Of a stretch of DNA of 47,644 nucleotides, positions 32,695 to 42,291 are shown piece by piece. The stretch comes from Psychrobacillus vulpis (GTDB lineage Bacteria; Bacillota; Bacilli; Bacillales_A; Planococcaceae). The position numbers and the translations under genes are program-made. Numbering within the stretch: the first letter of the stretch is position 1; every line of letters starts with the position of its first letter. The stretch lies in contig NZ_VDGI01000024.1 of NCBI RefSeq assembly GCF_006861825.1, forward strand, positions 1 to 47,644, given 5' to 3'. Below the pieces are notes generated by a model. The model saw nothing but the letters and a program-made list of their open reading frames with translations, did not search any database and had not been told where the DNA came from.

Positions 32695-33600
32695 TTGACT
32701 AAAACTAGCGTTGATTTCCACTACGGCGAACGCTTTCCGAGGCGGCACGTGAGCCTCCTCGGCGCAGGTTGAGGACACTGAAAAAGTCCCTATAATTCGA
32801 TTTTGCCAAATGAGGTAGTCTAATATTCCAGTAAATAGGAAAATCGTTGAAACGGTTCCCTTTCCGCGGGCATTGCCTCAGTCTCCTCGCTTTGCTGCTG
32901 GGTCTTCGACTAACGCTATTCCCGCAGGAGTGTCGCCTTCTTCAACGATTTTCTAGAACTAAAAAAGTAGAGTGTGGATGACACTGAAAAATTCCTAATA
33001 ATTCGACTTTGCTAGAGGGGGTTGTCCAATCGCCCAATAAATAAGAAAATCGTTGACACGGCTCCCTTTCCGCGGGCGTTGCCTCAGTCTCCTCGCTTTG
33101 CTGCGGGGTCTTCGACTAACGTTATTCCCGCAGGAGTGTCGCCTTCTTCAACGATTTTCTAGAAATGAAAAAGTATTTATTAATACAAAGATGGGTTTTC
33201 AGTGTCCTTTATTGTAGTGAGGATTGGCGATTCTCCGCGAAAAGCGAGTAGTTTTTTCCGTTCAACTAGTCTTCATTCATTTTATTTGAAAAAATATGGA
33301 ACCCTTTCTAGCTAATCACTTTAATTTTATTTGCTTTAGGGATACCTTCTCATAACAACTACTAGATTCCTTATACATAAAGGAAAAATCTACGAGAATC
33401 CTGCGAAAAAACGGAGCGTCCAAAACCCCGCACGAGAGCAGCGAGGCCACTGAAAAACTCAAAATTATTATTTTTATAGGAACTATGTGCTGTATTTCAT
33501 TTAAAGAATTTAGCGCGACGCATGAGGCTCCTACGGGGTCTCACCTGGGCGCGCTGTCTCCAAAGGAGTCGCCGCCTCCGTTCCAATAAACTTGTGTACG
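32695..33600. repeat. GC-rich mosaic intergenic repeats (island 5) with a tandem duplication
   Basis: The ctaA-pycA gap is the largest repeat island. Modules: 32710-32770, then two ~200-bp tandem units at 32775-32980 and 32981-33177, then shorter pieces at 33205-33260, 33390-33460 and 33505-33590. Each tandem unit starts ACACTGAAAA, contains TTTCCGCGGGC, GGGTCTTCGACTAACG and TTCCCGCAGGAGTGTCGCC, and ends TCAACGATTTTCTAGAA. CACTGAAAA-type junctions are at 32776, 32982, 33197 (inverted) and 33448. No gene is supported. Confidence 0.85.
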
Positions 33601-33607
33601 TTTTTAC

Positions 33608-33641
33608 AAGGCATTCAGAATACGAACATTCTAAATGCCTT
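33608..33641. terminator. Hairpin downstream of pycA
   Basis: AAGGCATT-AGAAT and ATTCT-AATGCCTT arms with a T-rich tail on the plus strand. It is the outer of two hairpins between pycA and repeat island 5. Confidence 0.5.
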
Positions 33642-33656
33642 TTGTCTTCAATCTGA

Positions 33657-33691
33657 AAAGACTGTTTGACATAACGTCAAACAGTCTTTTT
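33657..33691. terminator. Terminator at the pycA 3' end
   Basis: AAAGACTGTTTGAC and GTCAAACAGTCTTT form a perfect 14-bp stem with a 5-nt loop, immediately beyond the pycA stop. The T-run is stronger on the plus strand, so it may act in both directions. Confidence 0.8.
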
Positions 33692-33692
33692 T

Positions 33693-36600
33693 CTATTCTT
33701 TTTCAATCTCGATTAATAGATCTCCAGTTGAGATTGCTTCGCCAGCGACTACTAGAATATTTTTTATAATACCGCTAAACGGTGCTTGAACAGTCGTTTC
33801 CATCTTCATCGCTTCCGTTATGAGTAAATGTTGGCCTCTCTTTACTTTACTACCAATTGATACAGCAACTTTTAAAACAGTACCTGGCATAGTAGCTCCA
33901 ATATGCCGTTCATTTGTTACATCTGCTTTTTGTTTAGTCAGATGACTCACTTCAATGGTCATATCTTGAATAGAAATTTCACGTGGTTGCCCATTCAATT
34001 CAAAATAAATTATTCTGTTACCATCATTTGTTGGTTCACTTATAGAGACTAATTTTATTATTAACGTTTTTCCTACTTCAATCTCAACTTCGATTTCTTC
34101 CCCAAGTCTCATTCCGTATAAGAAAGTTGGAGTATCGAGTACAGAAACATCACCAAAGTTTTTTTCAGTAGCAGAATATTCTTCAAAAACTTTTGGATAT
34201 AATGTATATGCTAAAATTTCTTGATTTGTAACAGGGCGCCCTAATTTATTGAATAATTCTTCACTCACCGCTTGAAAATCTACAGGCTCTAATAATTCAC
34301 CAGGACGAACTGTTATCGCTTGACGGTCTTTTAAAACTACTTTTTGAAGTTCATTTGGAAATCCCCCGAATGGCTGTCCGATATATCCTTCAAAAAACTC
34401 AATTACAGAGTCTGGAAAGTCAATCATTTTTCCACGTGTTATTACGGAGATTTCGTCTAAATTATTTTGCACCATGAATAGAGCCATATCTCCAACTACT
34501 TTAGATGATGGTGTAACCTTTACTACATCTCCAAATAACAGATTTACACGGGAATACATTTCTTTTACTTCTTCCCAACGCTCTCCTAAACCTACTGCTT
34601 TTGCTTGTTGTTGAAGATTACTATATTGTCCGCCTGGCATTTCATGTACATAAATTTCAGTATGTGGACTCATCATCCCACTTTCGAAATCTTGATAATA
34701 TTTACGAACGTCTTCCCAATAATAGGATATTTTTTCGAAAGCATCTACATCCCCAATAACTTCTCTACTTCCGCCTTTCATCGCATAGCTTAAAGTGCTA
34801 GCACTTGGTTGAGATGTCAAACCTGCCATTGAGCCTAATGCAGTGTCTACAATATCCACACCAGCCTCAATTGCCTTTGCATACGTGTAAATTCCATTAC
34901 CACTAGTATCGTGTGTGTGCAAATGTATTGGTAAATCTACTGTACTTTTTAATTCACTTATTAGCCTATATGCAGCTTCTGGTTTAAGTAAACCAGCCAT
35001 ATCCTTAATCGCTAAAATATGAGCTCCTACAGCTTCTAATTCCTTTGCCATATCTTTATAGTACTGGACTGTATACTTGGTACGAGTATGATCTAAAATG
35101 TCTCCCGTGTAGCATATAGCAGCTTCTGCTATCTTTCCAGACTGTCTAGTCGCATCAATAGCAACTCCCATTCCTTTAATCCAGTTCAAACTATCGAAAA
35201 TACGGAATACATCGATTCCAGCATCTGCAGATTTTTGAATAAACTCTCTTATAACATTATCCGGATAATTTTTGTATCCTACAGCATTAGCTCCACGGAA
35301 CAACATTTGGAAAAGAACATTCGGAATCATTTCTCTCATTTTCAACAAACGGTCCCAAGGATTCTCTTTTAAGAAACGGTACGCAACGTCGAAGGTTGCC
35401 CCTCCCCACATTTCATAAGAGAAAAGATTATGCAACACTTGAGAAGATTCTTTTGCAATTCCAAACATATCATACGAACGAACACGTGTTGCAAGAAGCG
35501 ATTGATGTGCATCTCTAAATGTTGTATCTGTTAATAAAACACCTTGCTGTTCCTTCACCCACTTGACAAGCCCTTCCACACCTTGCTGTTCTAAAATTTG
35601 CTTTGTACCTAGTTTAGGTTGAGTTGTCAAATCCATTTTCGGTTTTCTTGCAGAACTAAAAATAGGTTTAGACTTATGCTCTATTCCTGGAAAACCGTTC
35701 ACTGTAACGTTTCCGATATAATTTAACAGTTTAGTTCCACGGTCTTTTCTATTTGGGAATAAAAATAATTCGGGAGTAGAATCGATAAAACTTGTATTAA
35801 ATTGGCCCGATATAAAACTTGGGTGTTTCACTACATTCTCCAAAAAAGGAATATTTGTTTTAATCCCTCTTATTCTAAATTCTTGCAAATTTCTGTCCAT
35901 TTTAGCCGCAGCTTCCCTGAAAGACATCCCCCAAGTAGAAACTTTCACTAACAACGAATCATAATATGGTGTAATAACCGCTCCTTGAAATCCGTTTCCT
36001 GCATCTAAGCGAACTCCAAATCCACCACCAGACCTATACACCATAAGTTTCCCTGTATCAGGCATGAAATTATTTAATGGGTCTTCTGTTGTTACACGTG
36101 ACTGTATCGCAAATCCGAAAAGAGGAATATTTTCTTGACTAGGAATTCCAATCTCTTCGCTAGTTAACGACGACCCATCTGCAATTTTAATCTGTGCATG
36201 AACAATGTCTATACCTGTAATCATTTCCGTAATCGTGTGTTCTACTTGAATACGAGGATTTACTTCTATAAAGTAAAATTCCTCATCTGTCACTAAAAAC
36301 TCTACAGTACCGGCGTTTATATATGAAACATTGTTCATTAATTGCACGGCTGCACGACATATTTTGTCGCGCAATTCTGAATTTAAAGAATTGGAAGGGG
36401 CAATTTCCACCACCTTTTGATGCCTTCTTTGTATCGAGCAATCACGCTCATATAAGTGAATTAAATTTCCATGTGTATCACCAAGAATTTGAACTTCTAT
36501 ATGTTTTGGTTTATCTATAAATCTTTCTACGTACACTTCATCTGATCCAAAAGCAGCTTTCGCTTCGGATTTTGCTCTTTCATATGCGCTTATTAAATCT

Positions 36601-37133
36601 TCTTCAGAAGGTACAACGCGCATACCACGGCCCCCACCACCTAGGGATGCTTTTATCATTAATGGATAGCCATATTGCTTACCAAATGCACGAACATCTT
36701 CCAAATCTTCAACTGGCCCAGTACTTCCTGGTATAACTGGAATACCAGCTATGACTGCTTGTTCACGGGCTTTTACTTTATCTCCAAACATATCTAGATG
36801 CTCAGAAGTTGGCCCTATAAAAATAATTCCTTCTTCTTCACATCTTCTTGCAAATTCAACGTTTTCTGATAAAAATCCATACCCTGGGTGAATAGCGTCT
36901 GCATGGCTTTCCTTCGCTATACGAATAATATCTTCAATATCCAAATAAGCATCAATCGGTTTTTTTCCTTCACCTACTAAATAGGACTCATCTGATTTAA
37001 AACGATGGAAAGAACCACTATCCTCTCTTGAATAAATGGCAACTGTTCGAAGGTTTAACTCCGTACATGCTCGAAAAATTCGAATCGCAATTTCCCCTCT
37101 GTTTGCTACTACAATTTTATTAATCTTTCTCAT
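33693..37133 (-). CDS. pycA: Pyruvate carboxylase
   Basis: Biotin-dependent anaplerotic enzyme making oxaloacetate from pyruvate and bicarbonate. The product is 1146 aa, the usual length. Biotin carboxylase domain about 1-455 (KIVVANRGEIAIRIFRA, KASLGGGGRGMRVV, VNPRIQVEHTITE). Carboxyltransferase barrel about 530-800 (TDTTFRDAHQSLLATRVR, AIKDMAGLLKP with the metal and active-site Lys, LHTHDTSGNG). C-terminal biotin carrier with biotinyl Lys in TEAMKMETT. The ATG at 37133 lies 16 bases after ftsW and uses GAGGGGTG. The shared ftsW-pycA-ctaA order matches B. subtilis. It is a separate system from the carboxylase at 3.7-7.0 kb. Confidence 0.97.
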   Translation of the reverse strand: MRKINKIVVANRGEIAIRIFRACTELNLRTVAIYSREDSGSFHRFKSDESYLVGEGKKPIDAYLDIEDIIRIAKESHADAIHPGYGFLSENVEFARRCEEEGIIFIGPTSEHLDMFGDKVKAREQAVIAGIPVIPGSTGPVEDLEDVRAFGKQYGYPLMIKASLGGGGRGMRVVPSEEDLISAYERAKSEAKAAFGSDEVYVERFIDKPKHIEVQILGDTHGNLIHLYERDCSIQRRHQKVVEIAPSNSLNSELRDKICRAAVQLMNNVSYINAGTVEFLVTDEEFYFIEVNPRIQVEHTITEMITGIDIVHAQIKIADGSSLTSEEIGIPSQENIPLFGFAIQSRVTTEDPLNNFMPDTGKLMVYRSGGGFGVRLDAGNGFQGAVITPYYDSLLVKVSTWGMSFREAAAKMDRNLQEFRIRGIKTNIPFLENVVKHPSFISGQFNTSFIDSTPELFLFPNRKDRGTKLLNYIGNVTVNGFPGIEHKSKPIFSSARKPKMDLTTQPKLGTKQILEQQGVEGLVKWVKEQQGVLLTDTTFRDAHQSLLATRVRSYDMFGIAKESSQVLHNLFSYEMWGGATFDVAYRFLKENPWDRLLKMREMIPNVLFQMLFRGANAVGYKNYPDNVIREFIQKSADAGIDVFRIFDSLNWIKGMGVAIDATRQSGKIAEAAICYTGDILDHTRTKYTVQYYKDMAKELEAVGAHILAIKDMAGLLKPEAAYRLISELKSTVDLPIHLHTHDTSGNGIYTYAKAIEAGVDIVDTALGSMAGLTSQPSASTLSYAMKGGSREVIGDVDAFEKISYYWEDVRKYYQDFESGMMSPHTEIYVHEMPGGQYSNLQQQAKAVGLGERWEEVKEMYSRVNLLFGDVVKVTPSSKVVGDMALFMVQNNLDEISVITRGKMIDFPDSVIEFFEGYIGQPFGGFPNELQKVVLKDRQAITVRPGELLEPVDFQAVSEELFNKLGRPVTNQEILAYTLYPKVFEEYSATEKNFGDVSVLDTPTFLYGMRLGEEIEVEIEVGKTLIIKLVSISEPTNDGNRIIYFELNGQPREISIQDMTIEVSHLTKQKADVTNERHIGATMPGTVLKVAVSIGSKVKRGQHLLITEAMKMETTVQAPFSGIIKNILVVAGEAISTGDLLIEIEKE

Positions 37134-37149
37134 CCCCGAACACCCCTCA

Positions 37150-38313
37150 TCATTTTGTTTTCTCGTACTTAACAAACATTGAGACATTCATCAATATACC
37201 CATCGCTGCGGATAATAATATAATCGAAGTTCCTCCATAACTAATAAATGGAAGTGGAACTCCCGTAAGTGGGATAATTCCCAACATACCACCTAGATTA
37301 ACAAAAGTTTGAAATCCAATTATACTTCCTATACCTGCTGCTATCATTCTAGCTTGGGGATCTTTTGTTGATATGGCAATCATAATCGCTTTGAACACAA
37401 TGAAAAATAACCCCATTAATACGATTAATACACCTATCATACCAAGTTCCTCAGCAATAATCGCCATAATAAAATCGGTATGTGGTTCAGGTAAGTACCC
37501 AAATTTCTGATTGGAGTTTCCTAAGCCTAAACCTTTCAATCCTCCAGAACCAATTGCTATATATCCATTTACTATTTGATAACCGTATCCTTGCTCGTAA
37601 TCGAATGGATTAAAGAATGCTTCTAATCGACCACGACGGTGAGGTGTCAATAATTGGTCTTTCATTAAATAAATTGCAACTAGTCCCATCGAAATTACAA
37701 CACCGATTAATCCAATAATTTTTGCAAATGATTTGAATTTTATCCCACTAGCTGCAATTACAGAAATTGCAACAAAGCTAATAATCATCGTATTCCCTAC
37801 ATCCGTTTCCATCATGATAGATACGAATACAAAAAACAGCACAATTAATGGCGGACCCACAGATTCATTTAACTTATCTAATGTTCCATTTTCATGTTTT
37901 TTCGTGAAAATTCCTGCAAAATATAATACAATTACTATTTTTGCAATTTCTGATGGTTGAATGTTCCCAAATCCTAAATGAATCCAACTTTGCGAACCAC
38001 TTTCTCCACCTGATCCAATAAAATGCACTAAAAATAACAGTACAAACATGACAAGAAGCATCAATTGCATGACAACTTTATTCTTATAATGTTTATAAGG
38101 GAATAGTGCAGCTAATAAGAACGCTGGAATACATAAAATTAAGTTTATTTTTTGCTTATTAAAAAAATAGTCGGGTTCCCAACCATAGTTAATGACAGAC
38201 CAGCCCATACTAGCACTGTAAATCATAACAAGACCAAATAAACATAATGCTAAATAAACAAAAAATAAGGGATAATCAAAGTTTTTTAAATATCGTTTAA
38301 TATACGGAATCAT
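37150..38313 (-). CDS. ftsW: SEDS-family cell-division glycosyltransferase FtsW
   Basis: Polytopic peptidoglycan polymerase acting with a class B PBP at the septum. The 387-aa protein has about ten predicted helices. SEDS signatures: GGESGSQSWIHLGFGNIQPSEIAKIVIVLY (about 101-130), PHRRGRLEAFFNPF (about 210-223), an EPHTDFIMAIIAEELG segment (about 267-282) and C-terminal PLTGVPLPFISYGGTSI (about 348-364). The position before pycA identifies the FtsW (YlaO) branch rather than SpoVE or RodA. The ATG at 38313 has AGAGG eight bases upstream. pycA follows in the same direction. Confidence 0.93.
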   Translation of the reverse strand: MIPYIKRYLKNFDYPLFFVYLALCLFGLVMIYSASMGWSVINYGWEPDYFFNKQKINLILCIPAFLLAALFPYKHYKNKVVMQLMLLVMFVLLFLVHFIGSGGESGSQSWIHLGFGNIQPSEIAKIVIVLYFAGIFTKKHENGTLDKLNESVGPPLIVLFFVFVSIMMETDVGNTMIISFVAISVIAASGIKFKSFAKIIGLIGVVISMGLVAIYLMKDQLLTPHRRGRLEAFFNPFDYEQGYGYQIVNGYIAIGSGGLKGLGLGNSNQKFGYLPEPHTDFIMAIIAEELGMIGVLIVLMGLFFIVFKAIMIAISTKDPQARMIAAGIGSIIGFQTFVNLGGMLGIIPLTGVPLPFISYGGTSIILLSAAMGILMNVSMFVKYEKTK

Positions 38314-38489
38314 CTTGTAAACCTCTGTTTCATAAATAAGAATAGTAGAATTATTGTTAAATAGTATATTGATTTTTTTATAATCAAGACAGTATAAACT
38401 TTACACATGGTATCTGTCTACCCTCAGGTGCTTATACTAAGCACTTTTTGAAAATAGGAATCTACTATATTTTTATTTAATTCTAGAAA

Positions 38490-38522
38490 AAAAACTCAAA
38501 CAGTCAACTTGTTTGAGTTTTG
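38490..38522 (-). terminator. ylaN terminator
   Basis: AAACTCAAACA and TGTTTGAGTTT form an 11-bp stem with a T-run on the minus strand. It lies directly after the ylaN stop. Confidence 0.85.
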
Positions 38523-38525
38523 GAA

Positions 38526-38807
38526 TTATTTTTCTGTATGGATATCATGTAAAATCGATAACTCTTTTTCTAGCGAAGCCATTATATCTTTTCCTTCACT
38601 TTTTTCTAAAAGTCCAAGCTTTACCGCAAAGTCAATCTCACGTGATAGACCAAACATTTGTGTGTCAAGAACCTCTTCGTAAAGAGGGCATTGAGGCATC
38701 GTTAAGTTATCCATTTGAACTTTTATAAGTTGCGCAATTTTCTCCGCATCCTTTTTCAAAAGTTCTAACGCTTTTTCTTGATACGAAAGTTGTATATTAG
38801 TATCCAT
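38526..38807 (-). CDS. ylaN: YlaN family protein (DUF1507), Fur-associated
   Basis: A 93-aa helical cytoplasmic protein with the YlaN pattern: [45 protein letters not shown] (about 9-53) and a C-terminal [20 protein letters not shown]. Recent work on the family links it to iron homeostasis by binding Fur and relieving its repression. The ATG at 38807 has GGGGGCG upstream. Monocistronic, between a candidate promoter and its own terminator. Confidence 0.92.
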   Translation of the reverse strand: MDTNIQLSYQEKALELLKKDAEKIAQLIKVQMDNLTMPQCPLYEEVLDTQMFGLSREIDFAVKLGLLEKSEGKDIMASLEKELSILHDIHTEK

Positions 38808-38853
38808 GAGGACGCCCCCATTTTTTATTATTTCTAATTCTTAACCTCCCTAA

Positions 38854-38882
38854 AGTGTATCTTTTGCAATGAAAAAATGCAA
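38854..38882 (-). promoter_or_regulatory. Candidate sigma-A promoter for ylaN
   Basis: Minus strand TTGCAT (38882-38877), a 17-nt spacer and TACACT (38859-38854). Confidence 0.5.
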
Positions 38883-39100
38883 GTGTTCTCTTACTTCCTT
38901 TTCTAACAGATTAAGAAAACAACTCTCTTTTAGTTTCTAACTTTCCAGAGTCATTCGCATAATTGCTCGTCTTAGAAGTTCGAAGTTCATCCTCGACCCT
39001 AAAGCAGCCGATCTTTAGTCGTTGCAATACAAGTTTACGAACTTAAACTAATTTCCTCTTGTATAATCATCATTGCTTTTCTTTTTTAGTTAATTATTCT

Positions 39101-39128
39101 TTTAGACTTTTCATTTTAACGGTATACT
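39101..39128 (+). promoter_or_regulatory. Candidate promoter for the 165-aa gene and ylaI
   Basis: TTTAGA (39101-39106), a 16-nt spacer and TATACT (39123-39128), 36 bases before the TTG start. Confidence 0.4.
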
Positions 39129-39163
39129 TATATGGAGTTATTAGTTTAGAGGAGGCAATTTCG

Positions 39164-39661
39164 TTGGAATTTATTATCCCTATTAAAGGCGAAGTAAAAT
39201 TTAATATTACATTAGATCCTACTGTATGGATTTTTGATGATCGAAGAATTGATTTAGATGAGTTTTTTTCTGGAAAGTATGAATATAAAGACGAGTTAGA
39301 AGAGTATACAAAGGTTACCTCAGCACATTGGTCCCGTGAAATTATTGAAGGTGCTACTTATCCCCCAACTTTAAAAACAGAAAAAAAGTACGAGCGTACA
39401 AAAGTACTAACAAGTACATTTGGTGTAGAACTAAAACAATTCATTCTTAATGCAGAACCATTAAAAAATGCTACAATACTTGTTGTCGAAACGTCCGAAG
39501 GTGATCACTCATTCCCTTTCACGGAGCTTGACTCTTTACTGTTGAAGTTTAGTCATAAAGGAAAACCACTACGTGAAGATGGTCCTGTCCACGTTTTAAA
39601 AAAAGATGGGTCAAATATCAATAATCCAATCAAATATGTAACAGCATTTCGCATAGAATAG
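39164..39661 (+). CDS. Unrecognised conserved-looking protein upstream of ylaI
   Basis: A 165-aa acidic soluble protein with no signal peptide or membrane segment. I do not recognise a characterised domain. It begins with beta-rich MEFIIPIKGEVKFNITLDPTVWIFDDRRID, has an acidic middle (DELEEYTK) and ends DNxxxPIKYVTAF-like (NNPIKYVTAFRIE). I chose the TTG at 39164 because GAGGAGG lies eight bases upstream; a longer frame would begin upstream of the predicted promoter. ylaI follows after 11 bases, so the two are probably one operon. Similar Bacillales proteins may exist under a peptidyl-prolyl isomerase label, but I see no evidence for that activity. Confidence 0.6.
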   Translation: MEFIIPIKGEVKFNITLDPTVWIFDDRRIDLDEFFSGKYEYKDELEEYTKVTSAHWSREIIEGATYPPTLKTEKKYERTKVLTSTFGVELKQFILNAEPLKNATILVVETSEGDHSFPFTELDSLLLKFSHKGKPLREDGPVHVLKKDGSNINNPIKYVTAFRIE

Positions 39662-39672
39662 GGGTGAACAAT

Positions 39673-39876
39673 ATGAAGGTACAATGTGCCATTTGTGATC
39701 GAATTGACGAACTGTCTAATGATCTACCTCTTGCAAAAAAATTAAGAAACCGTCCTATTCATACTTATATGTGTCCAACTTGTCATGATCGTATCGAAGA
39801 AAATACTAATGCTCGTTTAGCAACAGGCAAGTTTATTTTTTATAAAAGTTCGAAACTAATCGAAAATGAATTTTAA
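39673..39876 (+). CDS. ylaI: YlaI family zinc-ribbon protein (DUF2197)
   Basis: A 67-aa protein with two Cys pairs, CAIC (residues 4-7) and CPTC (about 36-39), expected to bind zinc. The pattern VQCAICDRIDELSNDLPLAKKLRNRPIHTYMCPTCHDRI is typical of YlaI. Function unknown. The ATG at 39673 has AGGGGTG upstream; a GTG three codons earlier overlaps that site. Confidence 0.85.
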   Translation: MKVQCAICDRIDELSNDLPLAKKLRNRPIHTYMCPTCHDRIEENTNARLATGKFIFYKSSKLIENEF

Positions 39877-39910
39877 CTAACGGACAAAAGAGAAATAAGA
39901 ATTAAGCTTT

Positions 39911-39950
39911 AGAAAAGTGAACGAGTCACTTCCCTCAAGCTTTTCTAGAT
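39911..39950. other. Hairpin after ylaI without a T-run
   Basis: TAGAAAAG/CTTTTCTA arms enclose an alternative AAGTGA/TCACTT stem. No poly-T follows, so termination is unproven. Confidence 0.35.
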
Positions 39951-39974
39951 ATCCATTAATCATTTCCTATACAA

Positions 39975-40008
39975 AAAAGTTCCACACCGTTAGGTAGTGG
40001 AACTTTTT
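39975..40008. terminator. ylaH terminator overlapping the end of the gene
   Basis: AAAAAGTTCCAC and GTGGAACTTTTT form a perfect 12-bp stem. One arm encodes the last codons of ylaH and the stop codon lies in the loop (39990-39992). It may serve ylaI on the other strand. Confidence 0.8.
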
Positions 40009-40316
40009 GTTTTTTCAAGTCGTAAACGAATTTTGTATATAATTAGGATTAGAGCAGCCACAATTAATCCTTCTACAACCGGAAGGAAAAATGCTAAAAA
40101 TGTGAGCACTAAACACCCAATAAATAAAAATGCGTAAATGACGATATTTTGTCCTAAACGTAACTTTTTTGCAAATCCTAGCTTGTATACAAGTACGGAT
40201 AGCAAAAATATCATTAGAAATAATACATATCCCGCTATATCGTAATTTGGCATTGTTTCGTATATATATCTAGCAATACTAGACATTTTACCAAATACGA
40301 ATTGCTTTTCCTCCAA
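39990..40316 (-). CDS. ylaH: YlaH-like membrane protein
   Basis: A 108-aa protein with about three membrane helices (roughly 28-47, 58-77 and 80-96) and short polar ends. The sequence [37 protein letters not shown] is typical of YlaH. Function unknown. The TTG start at 40316 has AAAGGGTG upstream. It follows typA by 21 bases, the B. subtilis ylaG-ylaH order. Confidence 0.82.
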   Translation of the reverse strand: MEEKQFVFGKMSSIARYIYETMPNYDIAGYVLFLMIFLLSVLVYKLGFAKKLRLGQNIVIYAFLFIGCLVLTFLAFFLPVVEGLIVAALILIIYKIRLRLEKTKSSTT

Positions 40317-40337
40317 GGTTATTCACCCTTTCAGTTC

Positions 40338-42185
40338 CTATTCAAGTTCTGCACTTTTCTTTTTCTTTGTCACACGTTCACGTTCGTTTTTCTCTAGAAT
40401 CTTTTTACGCAAGCGAATAGATTCAGGAGTTACTTCACAGTATTCATCATCGTTCAAGTATTCAAGAGATTCCTCTAAAGTCATTAAACGAGGTTTTTTC
40501 AATGTTGTTGTTTGCTCTTTATTTGCAGAACGAATATTGTTAGCTGCTTTTACTTTTGTGATGTTGATGGTTAAATCATTATCACGAGTATGTTCACCAA
40601 CAATCATTCCTTCATATATTTCAGTACCTGGTTCAACGAAAATTGTACCACGATCCTCAACACCTAGTATACCGTAAGTTGATGCTGTTCCTGTTTCCAT
40701 AGATACAAGAACACCTTTACTACGTCCACCAACACGGCCAGCAGCCATTGGTTTATATTCTTCGAACGTATGATTAATGATACCATATCCACGAGTCAAT
40801 GTTAAAAATTCTGTCGTATACCCGATCAAACCACGTGCAGGAACTAAGAATACCAGACGTACTTGTCCACTACCGTTGTTGATCATATCTAACATTTCAC
40901 CTTTACGAGCACCCATCGATTCAATAATTGAACCAACGTTTTCTTCAGGAACGTCAATTTGCACACGTTCTACTGGCTCACAACGAACACCGTCCACAAG
41001 CTTTACAATTACTTCTGGTTTAGATACTTGTAATTCGAAGCCTTCACGACGCATATTTTCGATTAAAATAGATAAATGCAGTTCTCCACGTCCAGAAACA
41101 ATCCATGCATCTGGCGAGTCTGTAGGATCTACACGTAAAGATACATCAGTTTGAAGCTGTGCATCTAAACGCTCTTGAATTTTACGAGAAGTTACCCATT
41201 TTCCTTCACGTCCAGCAAACGGACTGTTGTTTACTAAGAAAGTCATTTGAAGCGTTGGTTCGTCAATATGCAGAATTGGCAATGCATCCGGATGTTCTAC
41301 TGGACATATCGTTTCACCGACATTGATATCTTCCATACCAGAAATCGCGATTAAATCACCAGCAGAAGCAGTTTGAATTTCTACACGCTTCAAGCCCATG
41401 AAACCAAAGATTTTCGTTACACGGAAGTTTTTAATAGATCCATCAAGTTTCATAAGTGACACTTGTTGTCCCACTTCCATCGTCCCTCTGAATACACGTC
41501 CAATACCGATACGACCAACATAGTCGTTGTAATCAAGTAATGATACTTGGAATTGAAGAGGTTCCTCACTATTATCAACTGGAGCTGGAATTTTCTCTAC
41601 AATTGCATCGTAGATTACTTGCATGTTTTCTTCTTGATCAGCTGGATCATCTGAAATGCTTGCTGTTCCATTAATTCCAGATGCATAAATAACTGGGAAT
41701 TCCAATTGCTCATCGTTTGCCTCAAGCTCGATGAATAATTCAAGCACTTCATCTACTACTTCAGCAGGGCGTGCGAAATCACGGTCAATTTTATTTACAA
41801 TAACGATTGGTTTAATATTTTGCTCTAAAGCTTTTTTCAACACAAATCGAGTTTGTGGCATACAACCTTCATATGCATCCACGATTAATAGAACACCATC
41901 TACCATTTTCATGATACGTTCAACTTCACCACCAAAATCGGCATGTCCAGGTGTATCTAAAATGTTGATTTTTGTATCTTTATATTGAATCGCAGTGTTT
42001 TTTGCTAATATAGTAATTCCACGTTCGCGCTCAATATCACCAGAATCCATTGCTCTTTCATCCACATGTTCATTTGAACGAAACGTACCAGATTGTTTTA
42101 ATAATTGGTCTACTAATGTAGTTTTCCCATGGTCAACGTGTGCAATAATTGCAATGTTTCGTAAATCTTGACGTAAATTTGTCAT
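40338..42185 (-). CDS. typA: Ribosome-associated GTPase TypA/BipA
   Basis: Translational GTPase that binds 70S/50S ribosomes and supports growth at low temperature and under stress. The 615-aa protein is full-length. G1 AHVDHGKTTL (about 15-24), G2 region ERERGITI, G3 DTPGHADFGGEV (about 77-88), G4 NKID (about 131-134), EF-Tu-like domain II and the TypA-specific C-terminal part (GRSKGVLVSMETGTASTYGI, about 480-499). The ATG at 42185 has GGAGTGG upstream. Confidence 0.96.
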   Translation of the reverse strand: MTNLRQDLRNIAIIAHVDHGKTTLVDQLLKQSGTFRSNEHVDERAMDSGDIERERGITILAKNTAIQYKDTKINILDTPGHADFGGEVERIMKMVDGVLLIVDAYEGCMPQTRFVLKKALEQNIKPIVIVNKIDRDFARPAEVVDEVLELFIELEANDEQLEFPVIYASGINGTASISDDPADQEENMQVIYDAIVEKIPAPVDNSEEPLQFQVSLLDYNDYVGRIGIGRVFRGTMEVGQQVSLMKLDGSIKNFRVTKIFGFMGLKRVEIQTASAGDLIAISGMEDINVGETICPVEHPDALPILHIDEPTLQMTFLVNNSPFAGREGKWVTSRKIQERLDAQLQTDVSLRVDPTDSPDAWIVSGRGELHLSILIENMRREGFELQVSKPEVIVKLVDGVRCEPVERVQIDVPEENVGSIIESMGARKGEMLDMINNGSGQVRLVFLVPARGLIGYTTEFLTLTRGYGIINHTFEEYKPMAAGRVGGRSKGVLVSMETGTASTYGILGVEDRGTIFVEPGTEIYEGMIVGEHTRDNDLTINITKVKAANNIRSANKEQTTTLKKPRLMTLEESLEYLNDDEYCEVTPESIRLRKKILEKNERERVTKKKKSAELE

Positions 42186-42226
42186 ATTTCCACTCCATAT
42201 TCTTTTTTCGAGTCCATAACTGTGTT

Positions 42227-42235
42227 ATTATATCA
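42227..42235 (-). promoter_or_regulatory. Extended -10 promoter element for typA
   Basis: Minus-strand TGATATAAT (42235-42227) is an extended -10 with perfect TATAAT, about 40 bases before the typA start. The matching -35 region (ATTACT) is weak. Confidence 0.55.
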
Positions 42236-42291
42236 CAAGGTGAAACTAAAGTAATAATTTTTTTTAACAATTATTTTTGGAGGTAATTAAT

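Larger units (their letters stand above)
38808..39163. other. Gap between ylaN and the divergent unknown gene
   Basis: No gene, strong hairpin or repeat is visible in these 356 bases. Two candidate promoters point outward: one for ylaN (38854-38882) and one for the 165-aa gene (39101-39128). Confidence 0.5.

Noticed and set aside
32695-33600. CRISPR array, because similar units recur at intervals
   Set aside because: The units are about 200 bp, only two are in tandem, and there are no short regular repeats with unique spacers.
40777-41154. 125-codon frame antisense to typA
   Set aside because: Shadow of a highly conserved coding sequence; no ribosome-binding site and a low-complexity Ser/Thr/Pro composition.
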